A stretch of 64,000 nucleotides of DNA. Source: Microbacterium sp. CBA3102 (GTDB lineage: Bacteria; Actinomycetota; Actinomycetes; Actinomycetales; Microbacteriaceae). Made by a program: the position numbers and the translations under genes. Below are positions 25,480 through 33,573 of the stretch, piece after piece; the first letter of the stretch is position 1; every line of letters starts with the position of its first letter. The stretch covers positions 1,798,001 to 1,862,000 of the forward strand of contig NZ_CP042412.1 in assembly GCF_007954505.1 (NCBI RefSeq), in the 5' to 3' direction. Below the pieces are notes generated by a model. The model ran no database searches. It was not told where the DNA came from and saw nothing but the letters and a program-made list of their open reading frames with translations.

Positions 25480-26103
25480 ATGTCGACACCCGCAACCCGT
25501 AGTCGCGAGAACACGCGCGCCCGTCTGCTGGAGGCGGCGGCGCAGGTCTTCGCCGAAGTCGGACTCGACGGTGCCTCCGTCGAGGCGGTCTGCGAGCGTG
25601 CAGGGTTCACTCGCGGCGCGTTCTACTCGAACTTCGAATCCAAGGACGAGCTCTTCCTGATGCTGGCGGCCAGCGTCTCCGAGGTGCGTGTGAGCGCGGT
25701 GCGTGCGCGCGTCGAGCAGCTGACCGCGGACGGCGCGCTCGCCGAGGGCTGCGACCCCATCGAGCTCGTCCAGCAGATCATGGAGCTCGGAGGCGATGAC
25801 CGCCTCGGCGTGATGCTGATGAGCGAGATCCGTATCCGTGCACTGCGTGACCCGGAGTTCGGCGCGGCCTATCTCGTTCAGGAGAGCGAGATGGTCGGGA
25901 GCATCGCGCAGATCATCGAGGACATCGTGTCGGCGGGGCCGTTGCAGTTGCGTCTGCCTGCGGAGACGGCGGCGCGGATGCTCATGATCCTCTGGGAGGG
26001 CATGACCGTGCGCGGTGCGATGGCAGGGCTCGACGACGCGCAGCTGCGGCATTCGGGCAGCGAGCAGCTCGGACGGCTCGTGCAGCTGTTCATCGAGTTG
26101 TAG
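25480..26103 (+). CDS. TetR family transcriptional repressor
   Basis: This 207-aa repressor has an N-terminal TetR helix-turn-helix (RLLEAAAQVFAEVGLDGASV then FTRGAFYSNFESKDELFL, residues 14-60) and an all-helical ligand-binding domain without recognisable relatives. The AcrR/QacR-like position next to a divergent export gene and the pair of near-identical palindromes between them support local repression of the MMPL-YhgE genes and of itself. The ATG at 25480 has the ribosome site CAGGAGG. The inducer is unknown; regulators in this setting often bind the exported compound. Confidence 0.92.
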   Translation: MSTPATRSRENTRARLLEAAAQVFAEVGLDGASVEAVCERAGFTRGAFYSNFESKDELFLMLAASVSEVRVSAVRARVEQLTADGALAEGCDPIELVQQIMELGGDDRLGVMLMSEIRIRALRDPEFGAAYLVQESEMVGSIAQIIEDIVSAGPLQLRLPAETAARMLMILWEGMTVRGAMAGLDDAQLRHSGSEQLGRLVQLFIEL

Positions 26104-26130
26104 CGGTCCCGGCCGCTCGTTCAATCCTCG

Positions 26131-26189
26131 GCCGACACGCCAGATGCCGGACCGTACCCGCGGAAGCGCCCGAGATCTGGCGTGTCGGC
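26131..26189. terminator. Long-stem inverted repeat between TetR and menC genes
   Basis: GCCGACACGCCAGAT at 26131-26145 pairs perfectly with 26175-26189 over a 29-nt loop. It fills the 97-base gap between two convergent genes. Confidence 0.6.
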
Positions 26190-26200
26190 GGTGCCCCGGG

Positions 26201-27184
26201 TCAGTGCGCGGCGGCGGACAGCTCGTAGTGGCAGCGGGCGAGGCGGGCGAGCCACCATTCGCGTCGTTCGTCCGAGGCGGCGAGGCGGCTGAGTGCTTCG
26301 GCGTCCGGGGTCACGCGTCCGACCGGGATCGAGCCATCGACCGGACGCAGGTCGGCCACGTCGTCGAGGAACAGCGACGCCGTGCCGAGCCCGCAGTCGT
26401 AGTCCAGCGTCGGAAGGGCGGCGGCGAGCGCGGCTCCCTGGGACAGGCCGATCGCGGTGTCCAGCGCGCTCGAGACCACGACCGGGAGCCCAGCAGTCGT
26501 GACGATCTGCAGGGCGTGCGTGATGCCGCCCAGTGGCTGGGCCTTGATCACGAGGAGGTCGGCGGCACCGGCGCGGGCGACGGCGAGTGGATCGGAGGAC
26601 TTCCGCACGCTCTCATCTGCTGCCACCGGGATGCCCATGTACTTCACGCGCGTGCGGAGTTCCGTGAGCTCCGGAACCGTCGCGCAGGGCTGCTCGACGT
26701 ATTCCAGGTCGTGTTCACCGAGGGCATGCACCGCGTGCTCGGCCTCGTCGACGTTCCAGGCGCCGTTCGCGTCGACCCGGATGCGTCCCTCGGGCCCCAT
26801 CGCCTCGCGCACCGCCCGGACGCGTGCCACGTCGTCGGCGAGGGTCTGCCCCGGCTCGGCGACCTTGACCTTGGCCGTGCGGCACCCCGTGAACCGCGAC
26901 AGCAGCTCAGTCACGCGGCCGGCCTCGATTGCCGGGATGGTCGCGTTCACGCCGATCCGATCACGGAGCGGTTCAGGCTGGGGGCGCCAGGCGAAGTCGA
27001 TCGCCGCGGCGAGCCAGGTCGAGGCCTCGACGTCGTCGTACTCGACGAACGGTGAGAACTCCGCCCAGCCTTCCGGTCCTTCGAAGAGGAGCGCTTCTCG
27101 CACATCGACGCCGCGGAAGCGACTGTGCAGGGGGAGGGCGACGACCCTGGCCGAGTCGAGCAGGTCTGCGAGCGGCGGGATCAT
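26201..27184 (-). CDS. menC: o-Succinylbenzoate synthase
   Basis: This 327-aa enolase-superfamily enzyme dehydrates SHCHC to o-succinylbenzoate in menaquinone biosynthesis. Catalytic residues are visible: K105-x-K107 in TAKVKVAEPG, metal ligands D138 (IRVDANGAW), E164 (EYVEQPC) and D190 (VAADESVR), and the second catalytic lysine K214 in LLVIKAQPLGG. The N-terminal EFSPFVEYDDVEA matches actinobacterial MenC. The ATG at 27184 was preferred over ATGs at 27277 and 27283, which would fall in the control region of the PadR gene. It faces menB and menE across a PadR/HAAS insert, on the opposite strand. Confidence 0.93.
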   Translation of the reverse strand: MIPPLADLLDSARVVALPLHSRFRGVDVREALLFEGPEGWAEFSPFVEYDDVEASTWLAAAIDFAWRPQPEPLRDRIGVNATIPAIEAGRVTELLSRFTGCRTAKVKVAEPGQTLADDVARVRAVREAMGPEGRIRVDANGAWNVDEAEHAVHALGEHDLEYVEQPCATVPELTELRTRVKYMGIPVAADESVRKSSDPLAVARAGAADLLVIKAQPLGGITHALQIVTTAGLPVVVSSALDTAIGLSQGAALAAALPTLDYDCGLGTASLFLDDVADLRPVDGSIPVGRVTPDAEALSRLAASDERREWWLARLARCHYELSAAAH

Positions 27185-27285
27185 GTGCCCATTCTGCTCC
27201 GTGGAGCATGCGGGCCGGTGTTCGTCGTCCGGGTGAGTCGTCAGGTCGGCATCGCGCTTCGATTGTCGATGTGCCATTGCCAATA

Positions 27286-27306
27286 GTGTGCGTCACACAG
27301 TAATGT
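27286..27306 (+). promoter_or_regulatory. PadR promoter and candidate operator
   Basis: GTGTG-CGT-CACAC (27286-27298) is a short dyad that extends imperfectly outward. It directly precedes TAATGT (27301-27306), a -10-like box 7 nt before the ATG of the PadR gene. Overlap of dyad and promoter fits PadR autorepression. Confidence 0.45.
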
Positions 27307-27313
27307 GTTCGAC

Positions 27314-27646
27314 ATGAACGAGACGCTCGATACGCACCTGCAGGAACTGAGGCGCGGCACGGTGGTGCTCGCCTGCCTGCAGCTGCTGCGTGCGCCGGGG
27401 TACGGCTACTCGCTTCTCGAGCAACTCGAGCGCCGCGGCTTCGCGACGGACGCCAACACGCTGTATCCGCTGCTTCGCCGTCTGGAGAAGCAGGAGTACC
27501 TCACGAGCGAGTGGAACACCGAGGAAGCCAGGCCGCGCAAGTTCTACCGCACCTCCGAAGCAGGCATCCGGCTGGCCGACACACTCACCGACGAATGGCG
27601 GTCACTCACGACCGCGATCACCTCTCTCACCACAGAGGAGAACTGA
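27314..27646 (+). CDS. PadR family transcriptional regulator
   Basis: This 110-aa PadR-like winged-helix protein has LRRGTVVLACLQLLRAPGYGYSLLEQLERRGF at residues 12-43 and the recognition region TLYPLLRRLEKQEYLTSEW, the classic PadR signature. It has almost no C-terminal domain, typical of the short PadR-s2 type. It is followed one base later by a HAAS-domain membrane protein, a known pairing in which the regulator controls the two-gene unit. ATG 27314 has no ribosome site but a TAATGT box 7 nt upstream, so it is probably leaderless. GTG 27305 is a less likely alternative. Confidence 0.92.
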   Translation: MNETLDTHLQELRRGTVVLACLQLLRAPGYGYSLLEQLERRGFATDANTLYPLLRRLEKQEYLTSEWNTEEARPRKFYRTSEAGIRLADTLTDEWRSLTTAITSLTTEEN

Positions 27647-27647
27647 C

Positions 27648-28646
27648 ATGACCACGACGACCACGCTCACGGAGCGGTACATCAGTGCCACGATCCGCAG
27701 TCTCCGTCCCGACGCCCAGGACGACGTCCGTGCAGAGCTCGAGGCCTCCATCGCCGATGCGATCGAGGCGCGGGTGGACCAGGGCGACGCACCGGAGGAT
27801 GCCGAGCGCGCGGTGCTCACCGAGCTCGGCGACCCCGGCGTCCTCGCCGCCGGCTATGCGGATCGCCCGCTGTACCTCATCGGTCCGCGGTTCTACCTGA
27901 CCTGGTGGCGGCTGCTCAAGCTGCTGCTGATCATCGTTCCGGTCTGCGTCTTCGGAGCGGTCGCCCTCGGGCAGACCATCGCGGGTGCTCCGGTCGGCGA
28001 GATCATCTCCTCATCGATCCTCGCCGCCGGGGGCGCGATCCTCCACATCTGCTTCTGGACCACTTTGGTGTTCGTCATCCTCGATCGCACCGACAGCGCC
28101 ACGGCGATCGAGAAGTGGGACCTCGACCAGCTCCCGGAGCCGAGCGAGAACGGTGTGGCGGGGCGGAACGATCTGATCGCATCGCTCGTCTTCCTCGGGA
28201 TCTCCGTCGGCGCGCTCCTCTGGGACCGTTTCCGAGGCTTCGTCATCGTGGACGGCACCGTCGTGCCGATCGTCGATCCACAGTTGTGGCCCTGGGGGAT
28301 CAGCGTCCTGTTTCTCCTGATCGCCGCGGAGGCGGTGTTCGCCGTCGTGCTGTTCCGCACGAGACGGTGGACGATCGGCCTGGCTGTGGTGAACACGATC
28401 CTCGCGCTGATGTTCCTTCTCTGGGTCGTCGCCCTCCTGCTCACGAACCAGCTCGTGAATCCGGACTTCCTTGCGCGGATCGCAGCTGCGGGCGGCGAGG
28501 GTTTCGCCGCGGGGCAGGCGGCATCCGCCGACGAGGGTGGCGTCTTCCGCATCCTCGCCGTGCTGTTGGGGTTCGGCTTCGCGATCGGTGTCGGCTGGGA
28601 CATCGTCGACGGCTGGATCAAGACGGTTCGCGCACGCCGCGCCTGA
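27648..28646 (+). CDS. HAAS-domain multi-pass membrane protein
   Basis: This 332-aa protein has an N-terminal helical HAAS signalling region (LTERYISATIRSLRPDAQDDVRAELEASIADAIEARVDQG, residues 7-46; a LGDP motif at about residue 63) followed by about six hydrophobic segments and a basic tail. HAAS proteins are found beside PadR regulators and are thought to transmit membrane or ligand signals. No enzyme motif is present. The ribosome site AGAGGAG precedes the ATG, and the PadR stop ends 1 base before it, so the two form an operon. Targets or substrates are unknown. Confidence 0.85.
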   Translation: MTTTTTLTERYISATIRSLRPDAQDDVRAELEASIADAIEARVDQGDAPEDAERAVLTELGDPGVLAAGYADRPLYLIGPRFYLTWWRLLKLLLIIVPVCVFGAVALGQTIAGAPVGEIISSSILAAGGAILHICFWTTLVFVILDRTDSATAIEKWDLDQLPEPSENGVAGRNDLIASLVFLGISVGALLWDRFRGFVIVDGTVVPIVDPQLWPWGISVLFLLIAAEAVFAVVLFRTRRWTIGLAVVNTILALMFLLWVVALLLTNQLVNPDFLARIAAAGGEGFAAGQAASADEGGVFRILAVLLGFGFAIGVGWDIVDGWIKTVRARRA

Positions 28647-28680
28647 CATCACGGAATCCCGTGCCGAGCGGGCCGAGGAA

Positions 28681-28686
28681 TAGGCT
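28681..28686 (+). promoter_or_regulatory. -10 box for leaderless menB
   Basis: TAGGCT, 7 nt before the GTG at 28694. Confidence 0.5.
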
Positions 28687-28693
28687 GGATGTC

Positions 28694-29614
28694 GTGACCA
28701 GTTCATTCGTCTCCGACCTCTTCGACCCGGCCGAATGGGTGCTCGCGCCCGGGGCCGAGAGCTACACCGACATCACTGCGCACGTCTCGCACGACGGCGG
28801 AGTCGCACGCATCGCCTTCAACCGTCCGGAGGTGCGCAACGCGTTCCGCCCGCACACCGTCGACGAGCTCTACCGTGCCCTCGACATCGCCCGGCAGGAT
28901 GCCCGCATCGGCGCGGTGCTGCTCACCGGAAACGGCCCGAGCCCGAAAGACGGCGGCTGGGCGTTCTGCTCCGGTGGCGACCAGCGCATCCGCGGTCGTG
29001 ACGGCTACAAGTACTCGGACGCCGAGACGGCGATCGTCGACGGTGCGAGCCGTGCCGCGGTCGGTCGTCTGCACATCCTCGAGGTGCAGCGCCTCATCCG
29101 CTTCATGCCCAAGGTCGTCATCGCCGTCGTCCCCGGGTGGGCAGCAGGAGGCGGGCACTCGCTGCACGTGGTCTGCGACCTCACGATCGCATCCGCGGAG
29201 GAGGCCCGCTTCAAGCAGACGGACGCCGATGTCGGCAGCTTCGACGCCGGCTACGGGTCTGCGTACATGGCCCGCCAGACCGGTCAGAAGTTCGCGCGTG
29301 AGGTGTTCTTCCTCGCCGAGGAGTACTCCGCGCAGCGCGCGTACGAGATGGGCGCCGTGAACCGTGTGGTCCCGCACGCCGAACTCGAACGCGAAGCGCT
29401 GAAGATGGCCCGCACCGTGCTCACGAAATCGCCCACGGCGATCCGCATGCTGAAGTTCGCCTTCAATGCCGTCGACGACGGTCTGGTCGGACAGCAGGTG
29501 TTCGCCGGGGAGGCGACCCGGCTGGCCTATGGCACCGATGAAGCCGTCGAGGGCCGCGACTCGTTCCTCGAGAAGCGCGGTCCCGACTGGTCTTCCTTCC
29601 CCTGGCACTACTGA
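28694..29614 (+). CDS. menB: 1,4-Dihydroxy-2-naphthoyl-CoA synthase
   Basis: This 306-aa crotonase-fold enzyme closes the second ring of the menaquinone nucleus from o-succinylbenzoyl-CoA. It shows the MenB-specific GGWAFCSGGDQRIRGRDGYK (residues about 90-109), the oxyanion-hole loop VVPGWAAGGGHSLHVVCD, and DADVGSFDAGYGSAYMAR followed by QKFAREVFFLAEEYSAQRA, which carries the catalytic Asp/Tyr region. The GTG at 28694 lies 7 nt after TAGGCT and lacks a ribosome site, indicating a leaderless message. menE starts 13 bases after its stop, and menC is on the opposite strand across the PadR/HAAS pair. Confidence 0.96.
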   Translation: MTSSFVSDLFDPAEWVLAPGAESYTDITAHVSHDGGVARIAFNRPEVRNAFRPHTVDELYRALDIARQDARIGAVLLTGNGPSPKDGGWAFCSGGDQRIRGRDGYKYSDAETAIVDGASRAAVGRLHILEVQRLIRFMPKVVIAVVPGWAAGGGHSLHVVCDLTIASAEEARFKQTDADVGSFDAGYGSAYMARQTGQKFAREVFFLAEEYSAQRAYEMGAVNRVVPHAELEREALKMARTVLTKSPTAIRMLKFAFNAVDDGLVGQQVFAGEATRLAYGTDEAVEGRDSFLEKRGPDWSSFPWHY

Positions 29615-29627
29615 GCCGGAGAGCAGC

Positions 29628-30782
29628 ATGGTCGCACTGATCCCGACGGATGCCGAAGACCCGGCACAGCTGCGGGATGCCTTGGAGCGCGCGTTCGACG
29701 GCGGCCCCGCCCTGGGACTCGGGATGGTCGCCGGAGCGCCCGAGGGGGTGGCCGACGGAATCGCGGCCGTCATCGCGACGTCCGGGTCGAGCGGGATCCC
29801 GAAGCGAGTCGCGCTCAGCGGTGAGGCGTTGCGGGCGAGCGCCGAGGCCACCGCGGCGCGGATCGGCAGCGGACGTTGGCTGCTCGCCCTCCCCGCCGGC
29901 TATGTCGCGGGGCTGCAGGTGCTCGTGCGCTCGATCCTCGCCCGCACCCAGCCGACGCGGATCGAGGGCCGCTTCTCGCCGGAGTCCTTCGCTCAGGCGA
30001 CCTTCGAGATGATGCGCCCTTCGTCGCCGTCGGGCATCCCCGACCTCTACACCTCGCTGGTCCCGGCCCAGGTAGCGACGCTGCTCGATGCGGCGGAGGA
30101 CACGGCGGTCCGCGCCGCGCTCACGGCGTATCGAGCGATCCTCGTCGGTGGGCAGGCGCTCCCGGAGCCCCTCCGCGAGCGGGCAGCCGACCTCGGAGTG
30201 CGTCTGGTGCGCACCTACGGCTCGACGGAGACCAGCGGCGGGTGCGTATACGACGGTGTGCCGCTCGACACCGTGGGCGTGCGCGTGGTCGACGGCGAGC
30301 TGCGTCTCGCGGGTCCCATGCTCGCCGAAGGGTACCTCGGCGACGGGTCGCTGACAGCCCGGACGTTCGTCCACGACGAGCACGGGATCCGCTGGTACCG
30401 CACCGGCGACCTGGGCCTGGTGGAGGACGGGATCGTGCGCGTGCACGGCAGAGCGGACAATGTGATCGTCTCGGGCGGGATCAACATCTCGCTCGATCGG
30501 GTGGAGCGCATCGTCCGTCGGATCGCGGGACTTCACGAGGCCGTGGTGGTCGGCGTGGAAGACGAGCGCTGGGGGGAGGCCTCGGTGATCGTCGCAGTCC
30601 GCGGCGAGGTCCTGCGGCGCAGCGAGTCCGAGCAGCTCGCCCACGCGCGCGACGCCGTCGAAGACGAGCTCGGCAGGCACGCACGTCCGGCCCGCCTGAT
30701 CCTCGTGGACGAGATCGACGTCCTCCCGTCCGGGAAGCCCGACCGCGAGGCGATCCGGCGCGCCGTCGTCGAGTTGCACTGA
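29628..30782 (+). CDS. menE: o-Succinylbenzoate--CoA ligase
   Basis: This 384-aa AMP-forming ligase activates o-succinylbenzoate with ATP and CoA, the step between MenC and MenB. The P-loop-like ATSGSSGIPKRVALSG is near residues 48-63, the adenylate motif YGSTETSGG near 200, YRTGDLG near 262 and a C-terminal lysine in LPSGKPDREAI near 370. It is shorter than the E. coli enzyme (about 450 aa), which is usual for actinobacterial MenE. The ATG at 29628 has GGAGAG upstream, and spacing to menB is 13 bases, so the two are one transcript. Confidence 0.94.
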   Translation: MVALIPTDAEDPAQLRDALERAFDGGPALGLGMVAGAPEGVADGIAAVIATSGSSGIPKRVALSGEALRASAEATAARIGSGRWLLALPAGYVAGLQVLVRSILARTQPTRIEGRFSPESFAQATFEMMRPSSPSGIPDLYTSLVPAQVATLLDAAEDTAVRAALTAYRAILVGGQALPEPLRERAADLGVRLVRTYGSTETSGGCVYDGVPLDTVGVRVVDGELRLAGPMLAEGYLGDGSLTARTFVHDEHGIRWYRTGDLGLVEDGIVRVHGRADNVIVSGGINISLDRVERIVRRIAGLHEAVVVGVEDERWGEASVIVAVRGEVLRRSESEQLAHARDAVEDELGRHARPARLILVDEIDVLPSGKPDREAIRRAVVELH

Positions 30783-30804
30783 GTGTCGCTGCCCTGCGCT
30801 CTGC

Positions 30805-30810
30805 CAGACT
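30805..30810 (+). promoter_or_regulatory. -10 box for leaderless methyltransferase gene
   Basis: CAGACT, 7 nt before the ATG at 30818; the same hexamer precedes the GNAT gene at 4460. Confidence 0.35.
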
Positions 30811-30817
30811 GAACCGC

Positions 30818-31609
30818 ATGGCCTCGTACACGCATGGACACCACGAATCCGTCCTCCGCTCGCACAACACGCGCGACATCGCGAACTCCGCGGCCTACCT
30901 TCGTCCGCACCTCACCGCGGCGACGCGGCTTCTCGACGTCGGGGCGGGGCCGGGCACCATCACCGCCGACTTCGCCGGGATCGTCGCTCACGTCACCGCG
31001 ACCGAGATCGACGAGAACGCGCTGTCCCTGTCGCGCGACCTCGCCGGCGAGCGTGGCCTGACGAACCTCGCCTTCTCGATCGAAGACGTGCATGCCCTGA
31101 GCTTCCCCGATGCCTCCTTCGACGTCGTGCACGCGCACCAGGTGCTGCAGCATGTCGGCGACCCGGTGCAGGCACTGCGGGAGATGCGCCGAGTGACCGC
31201 TCCGGGTGGCATCGTCGCCGCTCGCGATGCGGACTACGCGGGCTTCATCTGGTTCCCGATCCTGCCCGAACTCGACCGCTGGCTGACGCTGTACCAGGCA
31301 GCCGCGCGGGCGAACGGCGGGGAGCCCGATGCCGGAAGACGACTGTTGGCCTGGGCGCGCGCCGCGGGCTTCGAAGAGGTCACGGCGACGGCGTCCACCT
31401 GGTGCTACGCCTCTCCTCCCGAGCGTGCCTGGTGGGGCGGGATGTGGGCCGACCGCATCCTCGAGTCGGCGCTCGCACGGCAACTCGTCGACAGCGAGCT
31501 GGCGACGCGGGCCGAGCTGCAGGAGATCAGCGACGCCTGGAAGCGCTGGGCCGATGACGGCGACGGCTGGTACCTCGTGCCGCACGGAGAGATCATCGCC
31601 CACGTCTGA
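30818..31609 (+). CDS. Class I SAM-dependent methyltransferase
   Basis: This 263-aa Rossmann-fold methyltransferase has motif I LLDVGAGPGTITADF (residues 38-52), motif II acidic end VTATEIDENALS, motif III VHALSFPDASFDVVHAHQVLQHV and post-III REMRRVTAPGGIVAARD, in the order of UbiE-like enzymes. The C-terminal part lacks clear substrate motifs. Its position 35 bases after menE raises the question of demethylmenaquinone methylation (MenG), but the -10-like box and the lack of overlap suggest a separate gene, and MenG is usually about 230 aa and better conserved. Substrate therefore remains open. Confidence 0.88.
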   Translation: MASYTHGHHESVLRSHNTRDIANSAAYLRPHLTAATRLLDVGAGPGTITADFAGIVAHVTATEIDENALSLSRDLAGERGLTNLAFSIEDVHALSFPDASFDVVHAHQVLQHVGDPVQALREMRRVTAPGGIVAARDADYAGFIWFPILPELDRWLTLYQAAARANGGEPDAGRRLLAWARAAGFEEVTATASTWCYASPPERAWWGGMWADRILESALARQLVDSELATRAELQEISDAWKRWADDGDGWYLVPHGEIIAHV

Positions 31610-31617
31610 CGAGCCGG

Positions 31618-31640
31618 GGATACATCCTGCGACGGATGCC
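31618..31640. promoter_or_regulatory. Candidate response-regulator site upstream of kinase gene
   Basis: GGATACATCCTGCGACGGATG resembles the dyad upstream of the neighbouring ABC transporter gene (CGGATCATCCTTGCGA then GGATGATCCG). Both lie at similar distance before TAGCGT boxes, so the local NarL-type regulator is a candidate binder. Confidence 0.4.
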
Positions 31641-31658
31641 CGCGCCCAGACCCTCGCG

Positions 31659-31664
31659 TAGCGT
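31659..31664 (+). promoter_or_regulatory. -10 box for leaderless histidine kinase gene
   Basis: TAGCGT, 6 nt before the GTG at 31671. Confidence 0.45.
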
Positions 31665-31670
31665 GGGGGA

Positions 31671-32849
31671 GTGATCCGCCCCCTGTCCCGCACGGCGCTG
31701 ATCCTCGACATCGTCGGGGCGGCGCTGCTCTTCCTCGTCTTCGTCCCGATGTCGATCGTGTTCTACGGTCCGGGCACCGGGAACAGCGCGCTCGGGGGCG
31801 CGGCGGTCGTGGCCGTGGTCTTCGCCGCCGTCCTGATGTTCGGCGGTGTCGCGATCGGGCGACTCGCGCCCGGGCTCGCCCTCGCCGCCGCGTGGGCGGG
31901 CGCGATCCTCCAGATGCTGGCCGGATTCGGGCCGGTGCCGATCGACATCGCGATCCTGCTCGTGCTCTACGCCACGGCGGCCTGGGGTACTCGGCGTGTG
32001 CTCTGGTGGGGGTTCGGGTCCGCGCTCCTGGGCGGCCTCATCGCCGCGCTGTACATGGTGGTCGTCAACGGTGTCGCCTTCGGCACGAGCAGCGGCTGGG
32101 AGAAGGTGACGACGGGCACCCTCCTGCTGGTGATCTCGGTCATGGCCCTCGGATTCGCCTGGGTGTGCGGGTTGCTGTGGCGGGTCGTGCTGCGTGCGCG
32201 GCGCACCCGTGCGGCGCAGCTGCAGGCCGAGTCACTCGCCATCGAGGAGCAGGAGCGGGTGCGCATCGCGCGGGACATGCACGACATCGTCGCCCACTCC
32301 CTGGCCGTCGTCATCGCGCAGGCGGACGGTGCACGGTATGCGGCAGCGGCGAAACCCGAGATGGCGACCGAGGCACTCGGCACGATCGCGCAGACCGCGC
32401 GCGGAGCCTTGAGCGATGTGCGGATGCTGCTCACGCAGCTCCGACACCGGCAGGGCGACGGTCCGCAACCGACCCTCGCCGACCTCGAAGCCCTGTTCGC
32501 GCAGGTCCGGCAAGCGGGGATCGAGCCGCGGGTCACGGTCGACCCCATGCCCCCGGGGGAGCCGCCCGGGGCCATCCAGCTCGCGGTGTACCGCATCCTG
32601 CAGGAGGCGCTCACGAACGCGATCCGGCACGGCGACGGCGCGGTCGACGTCCACCTCGCGTGGCTCGCGGACCGCGTCGACGTCGACGTGCGCAACACAG
32701 TGTCGCGCGACGCTGCCGTCGGTGTCGGGGGCCACGGCGTGATCGGGATGCGGGAGCGGGCGCAGCTCGTCGGCGGTAGTCTGCAAGCCGAGCGTCGAGG
32801 GGCGCAGTTCGTCGTCCATGCCACGCTTCCGATCGGAGCCGCCGAATGA
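31671..32849 (+). CDS. Sensor histidine kinase (HisKA_3/NarX-DesK type)
   Basis: This 392-aa membrane sensor has about five hydrophobic segments in residues 8-175 and no extracellular domain. It therefore probably senses a membrane or cell-envelope state, as DesK- and LiaS-like kinases do. The HisKA_3 phospho-site is H204 in RIARDMHDIVAHSLAVV, followed by an HATPase domain with N-box LQEALTNAIRHG and G-rich GVGGHGVIGMRERAQ. The GTG at 31671 sits 6 nt after a TAGCGT box. The partner regulator follows with an ATGA overlap, and an ABC transporter comes next, so the three units likely form one cell-envelope stress module. Confidence 0.93.
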   Translation: MIRPLSRTALILDIVGAALLFLVFVPMSIVFYGPGTGNSALGGAAVVAVVFAAVLMFGGVAIGRLAPGLALAAAWAGAILQMLAGFGPVPIDIAILLVLYATAAWGTRRVLWWGFGSALLGGLIAALYMVVVNGVAFGTSSGWEKVTTGTLLLVISVMALGFAWVCGLLWRVVLRARRTRAAQLQAESLAIEEQERVRIARDMHDIVAHSLAVVIAQADGARYAAAAKPEMATEALGTIAQTARGALSDVRMLLTQLRHRQGDGPQPTLADLEALFAQVRQAGIEPRVTVDPMPPGEPPGAIQLAVYRILQEALTNAIRHGDGAVDVHLAWLADRVDVDVRNTVSRDAAVGVGGHGVIGMRERAQLVGGSLQAERRGAQFVVHATLPIGAAE

Positions 32850-33481
32850 TCAGAGTCGTGCTCGTCGACGACCAGGCGCTGTTCCGTGCCGGTATCCGCA
32901 TGCTCGTGGCTTCGCAGCCCGATCTCGAAGTGGTCGGCGAAGCGGGCGACGGGCGGGAGGCTCTCGAGGTCGTGCGGGCGACGCGGCCGGACGTGGTGCT
33001 GATGGACATCCGGATGCCGGTCATGGACGGGCTCACCGCGACGGCCGAGATCCTCGCCCGTCCGGAGCCTCCGCGCGTCGTCATGCTCACCACGTTCGAC
33101 CTCGACGAGGCCGCCGCCCGGGCGATCCGGCAGGGTGCGAGCGGCTTCCTGCTCAAGGACGCCGATCCTGAGTTCCTGCTCGCCGCGATCCGCACGGTGC
33201 ACTCCGGATCGAGCGTGATCGCGGCCGCGGCGACGCGCGACCTGTTCGCGCACTTCGCGGAAGCGCCGCGCCCGGTGCCTCCGCAGTACGACACGCTCAC
33301 CGACCGCGAGAAGGAGATCTTCGCGCTCGCGGCACGCGGCTTGTCGAACGCCGAGATCGCCGGCCGGGAGTACCTCAGTGAGGCGACGGTGAAGACGCAC
33401 ATCAGCCGCATCCTCACCAAGCTCGTGCTGCGCGACCGGGTGCAGCTCGTGGTCTTCGCGTTCGAGCACGGCCTCGCCTGA
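32846..33481 (+). CDS. NarL/LuxR-type response regulator
   Basis: This 211-aa protein has a receiver domain with D8/D9 and phospho-acceptor D54 (VLMDIRMPVMDG), a conserved threonine in VVMLTTFD and lysine in FLLKDADPE, and a C-terminal LuxR HTH (LTDREKEIFALAARGLSNAEIAG then YLSEATVKTHISRIL). It overlaps the kinase stop as ATGA and should receive phosphate from it. Shared upstream elements before the kinase and the ABC transporter suggest that it controls both. Confidence 0.95.
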   Translation: MIRVVLVDDQALFRAGIRMLVASQPDLEVVGEAGDGREALEVVRATRPDVVLMDIRMPVMDGLTATAEILARPEPPRVVMLTTFDLDEAAARAIRQGASGFLLKDADPEFLLAAIRTVHSGSSVIAAAATRDLFAHFAEAPRPVPPQYDTLTDREKEIFALAARGLSNAEIAGREYLSEATVKTHISRILTKLVLRDRVQLVVFAFEHGLA

Positions 33482-33495
33482 CCGTCGGTCGAGCA

Positions 33496-33528
33496 CGGAT
33501 CATCCTTGCGATGTACGCGGATGATCCG
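33496..33528. promoter_or_regulatory. Dyad upstream of the ABC ATPase gene
   Basis: CGGATCATCC at 33496-33505 is the reverse complement of GGATGATCCG at 33519-33528, with 13 nt between. It is centred about 60 bases before the presumed start site at 33574, so activation by the adjacent response regulator is plausible; it could also end the upstream transcript. Confidence 0.55.
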
Positions 33529-33560
33529 CCCGGGCGATGACCCGCAGGCAGCGACCGAAA

Positions 33561-33566
33561 TAGCGT
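33561..33566 (+). promoter_or_regulatory. -10 box for ABC ATPase gene
   Basis: TAGCGT, 7 nt before ATG 33574. The bases between also contain GGAGG, but only 1 nt from the ATG, too close for a normal ribosome site. Confidence 0.45.
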
Positions 33567-33573
33567 CGGAGGC

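Noticed and set aside
30818..31609. Assignment of the methyltransferase as MenG
   Set aside because: It lies near menE but has its own -10-like box and weak similarity to MenG hallmarks; no proof of a quinone substrate.
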